From Prevotellaceae bacterium UBA1743 (GTDB taxonomy: Bacteria > Bacteroidota > Bacteroidia > Bacteroidales > Bacteroidaceae): a stretch of DNA of 8,915 bases. This document shows, piece by piece, positions 1-6,244 of this stretch; positions within the stretch are counted from its first letter, which is position 1; the number at the start of each line of letters is the position of its first letter. The stretch is from assembly GCA_002314945.1 (NCBI GenBank), contig DCHV01000007.1:16236-25150 (forward strand), read 5' to 3'. A program made the position numbers and the translations under genes. The notes beneath the pieces were generated by a model that did no database searches, had not been told where the DNA came from, and saw nothing but the letters and a program-made list of their open reading frames with translations.

Positions 1-2802
1 CCCAGGACTCGTCTGTTCCCCATAGCCTTTATGAGTGTCATGAAGAGTGGAGGTGCATACGTACCGATGGATTGCGAGTACCCCATTGATCGTCTGGAAT
101 ACATGCTTCAGGACTCCGAGGCCAAGGTGTTGCTCACGACCCATTCCATCTATGAGGCGAAACAGAAGGAAGGGACTTTCGAGGTAGATAACGTGCTTTT
201 CCTTGACGATATGGATTTTGGGGAGACCGCCATAGAGCCGATGAACAATGCCTGTCCCCAGAATTTAGCCTACATGATTTATACCTCCGGTACGACCGGA
301 AAGCCCAAGGGTGTGATGATAGAGCACCACTCATTGATGAATATGGTGACTTGGGATATGCAGTTGAAAGGATTGGCTCGGGGCAGTAAGGTAGCGGAGC
401 ATGCAAGTTTCAGTTTTGATGCTTCTGTTATCGACCTTATGCCTACCTTTGCTGCAGGAGCTGAGTCGCACATCATTCCGGAAATGTTGCGCAAAGAGCC
501 GGATGCCCTATACAAATATTTAATAGAACACGAGATAGATGGCATGGTCGTCACAACTCAGTTGGGCATGTTGTTACTCAGTTCATACGACCTGAAACTT
601 CGTTATATCATGATGGGTGGCGAGAAATTGTCGGGTAAGTACGATACAGACGTAATGATTGTCAACGGTTACGGCCCTACGGAATTTACCGTAAGTTCTT
701 CCTACTATGTATTGGATCCTAACAATACGCCCGACAACATTCCCATTGGGCGTGCCGTGCCGAATACAGTATCTGCCATCGTGGATAGTGCAGGGAATCT
801 TGTACCCATGGGTGTAGCAGGTGAAGTGGTGTTGATAGGATCACAGATTGCCCGAGGCTATTGGCACAGGGAAGACATTACACGCAAGAAATTCGTGGAT
901 TGTCCTTTCATGCCTGGACAGAAGATGTACCTTACAGGTGACCTTGCACGATGGAGTGACGATGGCAACCTGCTCTTCATGGGGCGTATTGACACTCAGG
1001 TGAAACTGAGAGGATTCCGCATCGAGTTGGGAGAAGTAGAGAGTGTCATGAAACGTTACGAAGAGGTAACAGGAGCAGTGGCTGTGGTACGTGAATTGGG
1101 CGGTTCGCAACACTTATGTGCCTATTACACCTCTTCCGTTGCTATCGACGAAGAGGCGATGAAACAGCATCTGTCCTCCTTCCTTACGGGCTATATGGTG
1201 CCAGATGCTGTGATGCGTCTCGACACAATGCCACTCACTCCTAATGGGAAAATAGATACAAAGCGGTTGCCTGAACCAAAATTGGCAGCTGCCGTATCGG
1301 ATGTCTTTGAGTCTGTGGAGGGCGAGGTAGAGGCCAAGATTGCCGATGCTTTTGCTGCAATCCTGGGTACAGATGACAAAATCGGTCGTAATAGTTCCTT
1401 CTTCCTCCTGGGTGGTACATCCCTGATGGTGATGAAACTCATTGTCAAACTCTCGGAAGCAGGTATCAGAGTGACGTATGGTGATGTGTTCAAATATCCC
1501 ACCCCTCGTACTATGGCTGCCTTTATGGATGGTTTTCAGGCTGGTTGCAGTAGTGTGCAAATCACTGATGCGATTGCCGATGTGGCAGAAGACCAAAGCG
1601 AACAGACACTACCCACGACAGGTGCTGACGGATATGACTATTCCACCATCAACAAGATACTCTCAACCAACTCTATCGATTGCATAGGCGATTACGATTC
1701 TCTCGAGGATCATTCAGTCGGTGATGTCCTTCTTCTGGGTGCTACAGGTTATTTAGGTGTGCATATTTTGCACAGGTTGCTAACCTCAGCCGAGGGGAAA
1801 GTGTATTGTCTTGTGCGCACCAAGGACAACGTCAGTTGCGAGATGCGTCTGAAATCCATGTTGATGTACTACTTCGACACTACGTTCGCATCCCTCATCG
1901 GCAATCGTCTGATGATCATTGAGGGCGACATGACGGATGAAGGAATCGTGGATAAGCTCATATCCATAAAGGTTGATACTGTCATCAATTGTGCTGCCAA
2001 CGTGAAGCATTTTGCAGCTGGCGATGCCATCGAGAAAATCAACCTTGCTGGTGCAGAACGTCTGATTGAATACTGTATGCAGACAGGAGCACGGTTGGTA
2101 CATACTTCCACACATAGCATTTCTGGTACGTTCAGCCACCAAGCACCCCATATCATGACGGAAAGTGAACTGTTCTTCGGCCAGGATCTCATGACCAAGT
2201 ATCAGCAGAGCAAATTCATGGCAGAGCGAGCCATCTTGGAAGCTGTAAGTCGTGGGCTCAAGGCAAAAATCATGCGTCTGGGCAACTTGATGCCCCGATT
2301 CTCCGATGGAGAGTTTCAGGTCAATCTGGAGAACAATGGTTTCATGGCACGTATGAGAGCGTATGTGTTGCTTGGTTGCATCCCTGCAAGTCACCTCCAT
2401 GCAGATATCGAGATGGCTCCTATTGATGATACGGCAGAGGCTGTGTTGACACTGGCTCGCACACCGGATAATTTTACGGTATTTCATCCTTTCAACAACC
2501 ATCGTATCTATATTGATGATATGGTGGCTATCATGCGCCGATGCGGCTTGACAATCCATCTGGTATCAGAACAAGAGTTTCAGCATCGTCTGGAGGAAGC
2601 ATTGCAAGACAATCACCTGAATCCATACGTCACTACTATGTTGGCCTATGGAGGGCATAGCAACTATGTCATGAATTCTCCCTCGTTGGATTTCACCGTG
2701 AACGTTCTCAATGCTATGGATTGGCGTTGGAGCCTGACAGGTGGTAGGTATCTGATAGACATCATTGAGAAACTAAAGGCTCTGTCCTATTTCGATAAAT
2801 AG
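1..2802 (+). CDS. Nonribosomal peptide synthetase, C-terminal part (A - carrier - thioester reductase), 5' partial
   Basis: This protein activates an amino acid as its adenylate, loads it on a phosphopantetheine arm and releases the chain reductively with NAD(P)H. The frame is open to base 1 (33 codons before the A3 region already fit motif A2), so the ATG at 31 is internal; 933 residues are visible. Adenylation motifs: A2 KSGGAYVPMD (43-72), A3 YTSGTTGKPKG (280-312), A4 FDAS (415-426), A5 NGYGPTE (664-684), A7 YLTGDLARW (928-954), A8 GRIDTQVKLRGFRIELGEVE (982-1041), A10 PLTPNGKID with its Lys at 1249. The carrier motif is LGGTSL, with the modified Ser at 1420-1422. A linker of about 60 residues leads to a reductase with a Rossmann GATGYLG motif (1738-1758), HTST (2101-2112) and YQQSK (Tyr 2200, Lys 2212), a short-chain-dehydrogenase-type Thr-Tyr-Lys set. 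The A1 motif and any condensation or earlier modules lie outside the window. The Asp in FDAS favours an alpha-amino-acid substrate over a Lys2-type aminoadipate reductase. All domains look intact. Confidence 0.93.
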   Translation, partial: PRTRLFPIAFMSVMKSGGAYVPMDCEYPIDRLEYMLQDSEAKVLLTTHSIYEAKQKEGTFEVDNVLFLDDMDFGETAIEPMNNACPQNLAYMIYTSGTTGKPKGVMIEHHSLMNMVTWDMQLKGLARGSKVAEHASFSFDASVIDLMPTFAAGAESHIIPEMLRKEPDALYKYLIEHEIDGMVVTTQLGMLLLSSYDLKLRYIMMGGEKLSGKYDTDVMIVNGYGPTEFTVSSSYYVLDPNNTPDNIPIGRAVPNTVSAIVDSAGNLVPMGVAGEVVLIGSQIARGYWHREDITRKKFVDCPFMPGQKMYLTGDLARWSDDGNLLFMGRIDTQVKLRGFRIELGEVESVMKRYEEVTGAVAVVRELGGSQHLCAYYTSSVAIDEEAMKQHLSSFLTGYMVPDAVMRLDTMPLTPNGKIDTKRLPEPKLAAAVSDVFESVEGEVEAKIADAFAAILGTDDKIGRNSSFFLLGGTSLMVMKLIVKLSEAGIRVTYGDVFKYPTPRTMAAFMDGFQAGCSSVQITDAIADVAEDQSEQTLPTTGADGYDYSTINKILSTNSIDCIGDYDSLEDHSVGDVLLLGATGYLGVHILHRLLTSAEGKVYCLVRTKDNVSCEMRLKSMLMYYFDTTFASLIGNRLMIIEGDMTDEGIVDKLISIKVDTVINCAANVKHFAAGDAIEKINLAGAERLIEYCMQTGARLVHTSTHSISGTFSHQAPHIMTESELFFGQDLMTKYQQSKFMAERAILEAVSRGLKAKIMRLGNLMPRFSDGEFQVNLENNGFMARMRAYVLLGCIPASHLHADIEMAPIDDTAEAVLTLARTPDNFTVFHPFNNHRIYIDDMVAIMRRCGLTIHLVSEQEFQHRLEEALQDNHLNPYVTTMLAYGGHSNYVMNSPSLDFTVNVLNAMDWRWSLTGGRYLIDIIEKLKALSYFDK

Positions 2803-2808
2803 ATGTAA

Positions 2809-3450
2809 ATGACAATCAACGAAGATCTGAAAAGATACATTTACGAAACGATACTTCCGCGCTATGATACGTTTGATGCAGCACACAATCGTACTCATGT
2901 TGAACGTGTCATAGCAGAAAGTATGCTTTTGGCCAATTCATATGGAGTGGATGAAGCGATGGTTTATACTATTGCTGCCTACCATGATGTGGGGTTGGTG
3001 AAGGATCGTGCAACCCACCATTTGGTTTCGGCTCAGATCTTACTGAATGATAGCCGGCTCAAGGAATGGTTTACCGCAGATCAATTGCGTATGATGGCAG
3101 AAGCCGTCGAGGATCATCGGGCTTCGGCCACTCGCCCTCCACGATCGGAATATGGTAGAATTGTGGCAGAAGCTGATCGTGATATTGATTTTGACATCAT
3201 CCTCCTGCGTACCTTGCAATATGGTTTTGCGCATTACCCTACTCTTTCAGACGAACAACATGTGGCTCGTTGTATGCAACATCTGCATGAAAAATACGGC
3301 AGACAAGGTTATCTGAAATTATGGGTGCCTGGAAGCAAAAATGAGAAAAAACTGCACCAGATTTGGCAACTTATGGATAATGAAAAGGATATGCTTGTGA
3401 GGGTGAATAAAGTGTTCAATGAGGTGAAAAAAAACTTCGTGAAGAAGTGA
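2809..3450 (+). CDS. HD-domain metal-dependent phosphohydrolase
   Basis: A 213-residue soluble protein of the HD superfamily, whose members hydrolyse phosphate mono- or diesters, often of nucleotides, using a His/Asp-bound metal. Visible metal-site residues are His30 (HVERV), His59-Asp60 (AAYHDVGL), His70/His71, the EDH triplet at 101-103 and Asp123 (AEADRD), which is the usual order H...HD...H...D. No signal peptide or membrane segment is seen. It begins six bases after the NRPS stop, in the same frame, separated from it only by a start-stop pair (ATG TAA), so it is very probably co-transcribed and perhaps translationally coupled. From memory, similar small HD proteins are widespread in Bacteroidales genomes without an NRPS, so adjacency alone does not make it a biosynthetic enzyme. 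The substrate is unknown. Its last codons form part of a terminator-like hairpin. Confidence 0.87.
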   Translation: MTINEDLKRYIYETILPRYDTFDAAHNRTHVERVIAESMLLANSYGVDEAMVYTIAAYHDVGLVKDRATHHLVSAQILLNDSRLKEWFTADQLRMMAEAVEDHRASATRPPRSEYGRIVAEADRDIDFDIILLRTLQYGFAHYPTLSDEQHVARCMQHLHEKYGRQGYLKLWVPGSKNEKKLHQIWQLMDNEKDMLVRVNKVFNEVKKNFVKK

Positions 3451-3458
3451 TTTTTTTT
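3427..3458 (+). terminator. Candidate intrinsic terminator at the end of the HD gene
   Basis: An A8 tract (3427-3434), then CTTC (3435-3438), a 5-nt loop, GAAG (3444-3447), the TGA stop as a bulge, and a T8 tract (3451-3458). The A8 and T8 tracts can pair below the CTTC/GAAG stem, and the T8 tract supplies the U-run. It lies immediately before the nrdD promoter, as expected for an operon boundary. The GC stem is short, so termination efficiency is uncertain. Confidence 0.4.
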
Positions 3459-3467
3459 GCAGGAACA

Positions 3468-3500
3468 TTTGCAGAAATGATTTATTTTGTTGTAACTTTG
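3468..3500 (+). promoter_or_regulatory. Bacteroidetes-type promoter for nrdDG
   Basis: TTTG at 3468-3471 and TAACTTTG at 3493-3500 match the Bacteroides -33 (TTTG) and -7 (TAnnTTTG) consensus exactly, with a 21-bp spacer that falls in the accepted range. Transcription would start near 3506-3509, giving an nrdD 5' untranslated region of about 125 nt, long enough for regulation. Confidence 0.7.
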
Positions 3501-3536
3501 CCGACGGTAGTTGACCGTTTTGGACAACTTTTCTCC

Positions 3537-3563
3537 TTATCAAAAATGTTAACATATTGATAA
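3537..3563. promoter_or_regulatory. Near-perfect palindrome in the nrdD leader, candidate operator
   Basis: TTATCAA (3537-3543) is the exact inverted repeat of TTGATAA (3557-3563). Between them sits the self-complementary 8-mer TGTTAACA (3547-3554), flanked by AAA on one side and TA on the other, so symmetry is off by one base. It lies about 30-55 bases downstream of the predicted transcription start and 70 bases before the nrdD ATG. The symmetry suggests a dimeric regulator site, for example an oxygen- or dNTP-responsive repressor; the regulator's identity is inference. It resembles neither an established NrdR box pair nor a correctly oriented FNR site. Confidence 0.4.
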
Positions 3564-3584
3564 TCAGGTAAAGTGTGTTTAGAA

Positions 3585-3632
3585 ATGGAAAACTATGAAA
3601 AAAGTAGATTACACAAAATAGAAAACATATAA
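3585..3632 (+). other. Possible 15-codon leader ORF upstream of nrdD
   Basis: An ATG at 3585 opens a 15-residue peptide (MENYEKSRLHKIENI) whose TAA stop (3630-3632) ends one base before the nrdD ATG at 3634, a spacing that would allow translational coupling. A second, nested ATG at 3595 in another frame gives an 8-residue peptide that stops at 3619-3621. The segment is A-rich, so ORFs this short can occur by chance, and no Shine-Dalgarno sequence supports either start. Confidence 0.18.
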
Positions 3633-3633
3633 C

Positions 3634-5745
3634 ATGGAAGAGAAGAAATTCACCATTAAAAAGAGAAACGGCGAAGAGGTTCAGTTTTCGCTTGACAAAA
3701 TCATGAATGCCATCACCAAGGCATTCAATTCAGTGAACGAGAGTATAGACCTTGTCGGCATCTCGAAAATCCTGACTCATCTGAATATCCAGAACGATAT
3801 TACGGTGGAGGAAATACAGAATCAGGTGGAGGAAGCCTTGATGCGCGAAGGGTATTACAATGTGGCTCGCTCGTTCATCATCTATCGTCACAGTCATAGC
3901 GAGGATCGTGACACATTGGAGAAAGTACAGTTCCTGAATGAATATGTCGTTGCCTCGAATGCGGCTACTGGCTCAAAGTTTGATGCCAATGCTAACGTAG
4001 AGCATAAAAACATTGCAACTTTGATAGGCGAATTGCCCAAAAAAGGCTTTATCCGACTCAATCGTCGTATGCTGGTAGAGCGTATCAAGAAGATGTATAG
4101 CAAGGAGCTGGCAGACCGATACATCGATTTGCTGGAACACCATTTCATTTATAAGAATGACGAGACATCCTTGGCCAACTACTGTGCCTCTATCACCATG
4201 TATCCCTGGTTGCTGAATGGAACAACTGGAATAGGCGGAAATTCAACAGCTCCCACCAACTTGAAGAGTTTCTGTGGAGGCTTTGTGAACATGGTATTCA
4301 TCGTTAGTTCCATGTTGTCGGGTGCCTGTGCCACCCCCGAGTTCCTGATGTATATGAATTATTTCATTGGTAAGGAATATGGTCAGGACTATTGGACACA
4401 TCCCGAGATGCAAGCAGACAACTCACTCAAGAAACGCACCCTGGACAAGGTGATTACCGATTGTTTTGAGCAGATAGTGTATTCCATCAACCAGCCGACT
4501 GGTGCTCGCAATTTCCAGGCTGTGTTCTGGAACGTAGCCTATTATGATAAATACTACTTCGAGTCATTGTTTGACAATTTCTATTTCCCCGATGGTACAC
4601 AGCCTGATTGGGATGGTTTGAACTGGTTGCAGAAGCGTTTCATGCGTTGGTTCAACCAAGAGCGTACCAAGACAGTGCTGACCTTCCCTGTAGAGACCAT
4701 GGCCCTGTTGTCGGAGAATGGAGATGTCAAGGATAAGGAATATGGTGACTTTACTGCACAGATGTATGCCGACGGACATAGTTTCTTCACCTATCTTTCT
4801 GATAATGCTGATTCTCTGTCCAGCTGTTGCCGTCTGAGAAACGAAATCCAGGATAATGGTTTCTCCTATACGTTGGGCGCAGGTGGTGTGAGCACAGGTA
4901 GCAAGAGTGTATTGACCATCAATATCAACCGTTGTGTACAGTATGCTATCAACCACAAGATTGACTATGTGGAATACTTGGAGGGTGTTGTAGATCTCTG
5001 TCATAAAGTACAAACCGCATACAATGAGAATCTGAAAGACTTGCAGAAGAACGGAATGCTGCCTCTGTTCGATTCAGGTTATATCAACATGAGCCGCCAA
5101 TACCTGACCATTGGAGTGAATGGCATTGTAGAAGCAGCTGAGTTCATGGGCTTAAAGATCAATGATAATCCTGAATACCTGAAGTTCGTACAGACTATTT
5201 TGGGTGTCGTGGAGAAGAAGAACAAGGAATATCGTACCAAGGAACTGATGTTCAACTGCGAAATGATTCCTGCAGAGAATGTGGGTGTAAAACATGCTAA
5301 GTGGGATCGTGAGGACGGCTATTTTGTACCACGTGATTGCTATAACTCATACTTCTATGTAGTGGAGGATGAGTCGTTGAATATCATTGATAAATTTAAG
5401 CTGCATGGCGCACCCTATATCCAACATCTGACAGGTGGATCGGCTCTGCACATGAATCTCGAGGAACATTTGTCGCAACAACAATATCGTCAGTTGCTGC
5501 GTGTGGCATCAAAGGAAGGATGCAACTACTTTACTTTCAATGTGCCCAATACTATCTGTAATGAATGTGGAACCATCGACAAACGATATTTGCATGAGTG
5601 TCCCCATTGTCATTCAAAGAACGTGGATTACCTGACCCGCGTGATTGGTTACCTGAAGCGCGTGAGCAATTTCTCCAGTGCACGTCAGGAGGAAGCACAG
5701 CGCAGATATTATGCAGGTAGCCAAAAGTTGAATTGCCAAGAATGA
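3634..5745 (+). CDS. nrdD: Anaerobic (class III) ribonucleoside-triphosphate reductase
   Basis: Glycyl-radical enzyme that reduces ribonucleoside triphosphates to deoxyribonucleotides without oxygen. It is 703 residues long, close to the E. coli enzyme (712). An N-terminal ATP-cone (about residues 3-95, starting FTIKKRNGEEVQFSLDKI) provides allosteric control of activity. Active-site candidates are Cys184 in NYCASITMYP and the Cys398-Cys399 pair in SSCCRL, followed by the glycine-rich LGAGGVSTGSKS. The C-terminus has a four-cysteine zinc site (CNEC 642-645 and CPHC 656-659) and the glycyl-radical motif RVIGYL with Gly672. The ATG at 3634 leads directly into the ATP-cone, which fixes the start. 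The gene has its own promoter upstream and overlaps nrdG by four bases, so reductase and activase are made together. The CCRL context differs from the SPMGCR motif of the formate-using E. coli enzyme, so the electron donor may differ; that is inference. Confidence 0.97.
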   Translation: MEEKKFTIKKRNGEEVQFSLDKIMNAITKAFNSVNESIDLVGISKILTHLNIQNDITVEEIQNQVEEALMREGYYNVARSFIIYRHSHSEDRDTLEKVQFLNEYVVASNAATGSKFDANANVEHKNIATLIGELPKKGFIRLNRRMLVERIKKMYSKELADRYIDLLEHHFIYKNDETSLANYCASITMYPWLLNGTTGIGGNSTAPTNLKSFCGGFVNMVFIVSSMLSGACATPEFLMYMNYFIGKEYGQDYWTHPEMQADNSLKKRTLDKVITDCFEQIVYSINQPTGARNFQAVFWNVAYYDKYYFESLFDNFYFPDGTQPDWDGLNWLQKRFMRWFNQERTKTVLTFPVETMALLSENGDVKDKEYGDFTAQMYADGHSFFTYLSDNADSLSSCCRLRNEIQDNGFSYTLGAGGVSTGSKSVLTININRCVQYAINHKIDYVEYLEGVVDLCHKVQTAYNENLKDLQKNGMLPLFDSGYINMSRQYLTIGVNGIVEAAEFMGLKINDNPEYLKFVQTILGVVEKKNKEYRTKELMFNCEMIPAENVGVKHAKWDREDGYFVPRDCYNSYFYVVEDESLNIIDKFKLHGAPYIQHLTGGSALHMNLEEHLSQQQYRQLLRVASKEGCNYFTFNVPNTICNECGTIDKRYLHECPHCHSKNVDYLTRVIGYLKRVSNFSSARQEEAQRRYYAGSQKLNCQE

Positions 5746-6203
5746 AATACGTCAACGAGGGCATTGTATTTCAGGAAATACCGGACGAAGTGACACTGGC
5801 AGTGAACATCAGTAACTGCCCGTGTCGCTGTCCTGGTTGTCATAGCAAATTCCTATGGGGCGATGTGGGCACTGAACTGACTGAAACAGTGCTGGATGCG
5901 TTTGTGCAACAATACGGACAGGAGATTACCTGCATTGCCTTTATGGGAGGTGATGCGGAACCTCAGGAAGTATGTCGGTTGTCTGCCTATATTCACAATC
6001 GCTATCCGCAGTTGAAAACAGGATGGTACACAGGACGCACTTGTGTAGCCCCAGGGGTAGATAAGAATTTGTTTGATTACATCAAGGTAGGCCCGTATAT
6101 AGCACATTTAGGTCCCTTGAAAAATCCCACCACCAACCAACGATTGTATCGCAAGGAAGCAGACGGCACGTTTACGGACATTACGTCACGTTTTTGGCGG
6201 TAA
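5742..6203 (+). CDS. nrdG: Anaerobic ribonucleotide reductase-activating protein (radical SAM)
   Basis: A radical-SAM enzyme that uses a [4Fe-4S] cluster and S-adenosylmethionine to place the glycyl radical on NrdD Gly672. At 153 residues it matches the short NrdG size (E. coli 154). The cluster motif CX3CX2C is Cys26, Cys30 and Cys33 within NCPCRCPGC, with an additional Cys28 inside the CX3C loop. A GGD-type motif follows in FMGGDAEPQEV, the SAM-binding GGE/GGD element of the family, and then GWYTGRT, seen in NrdG proteins. The start chosen is the ATG at 5742, which overlaps the nrdD stop as ATGA; a TTG at 5733 in the same frame is possible but less likely. Both genes form one operon. Confidence 0.95.
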   Translation: MKYVNEGIVFQEIPDEVTLAVNISNCPCRCPGCHSKFLWGDVGTELTETVLDAFVQQYGQEITCIAFMGGDAEPQEVCRLSAYIHNRYPQLKTGWYTGRTCVAPGVDKNLFDYIKVGPYIAHLGPLKNPTTNQRLYRKEADGTFTDITSRFWR

Positions 6204-6244
6204 CAGCATCCAATGTCAAATCCAAAAAGAATAATACAGAAAAT

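Noticed and set aside
31..33. ATG at 31 as the true NRPS start
   Set aside because: The frame is open to base 1, and the residues before this ATG fit the conserved stretch preceding motif A2; starting here would remove the front of the adenylation domain.
1786..2559. Long minus-strand ORF (257 codons) opposite the reductase domain
   Set aside because: It is a shadow of the NRPS frame: its product is rich in Cys and His, resembles no family and lies wholly inside a well-supported gene.
3427..3560. A AAA AAC slippery heptamer in the HD gene, with an open -1 frame of about 41 codons
   Set aside because: The heptamer is in phase, but the extension runs through the terminator-like T-tract and the nrdD promoter, has no domain-like content, and an A8 tract in A-rich DNA produces this by chance.
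3537..3563. FNR-type site in the nrdD palindrome
   Set aside because: FNR sites read TTGAT-N4-ATCAA; here the half-sites point the opposite way (ATCAA first, TTGAT second) and are too far apart.
3606..3633. Possible NrdR box before nrdD (ACACAAAATAGA-like)
   Set aside because: Only one half loosely resembles the NrdR consensus, and no second box lies at the expected spacing.
4564..5013. Minus-strand ORF (149 codons) opposite nrdD
   Set aside because: It lies entirely opposite conserved nrdD coding sequence and shows no recognisable motif.
6194..6244. TTG start at 6194 for the acyltransferase
   Set aside because: It would overlap nrdG and add a polar tail absent from the family's usual N-terminus; the ATG at 6245 fits better.
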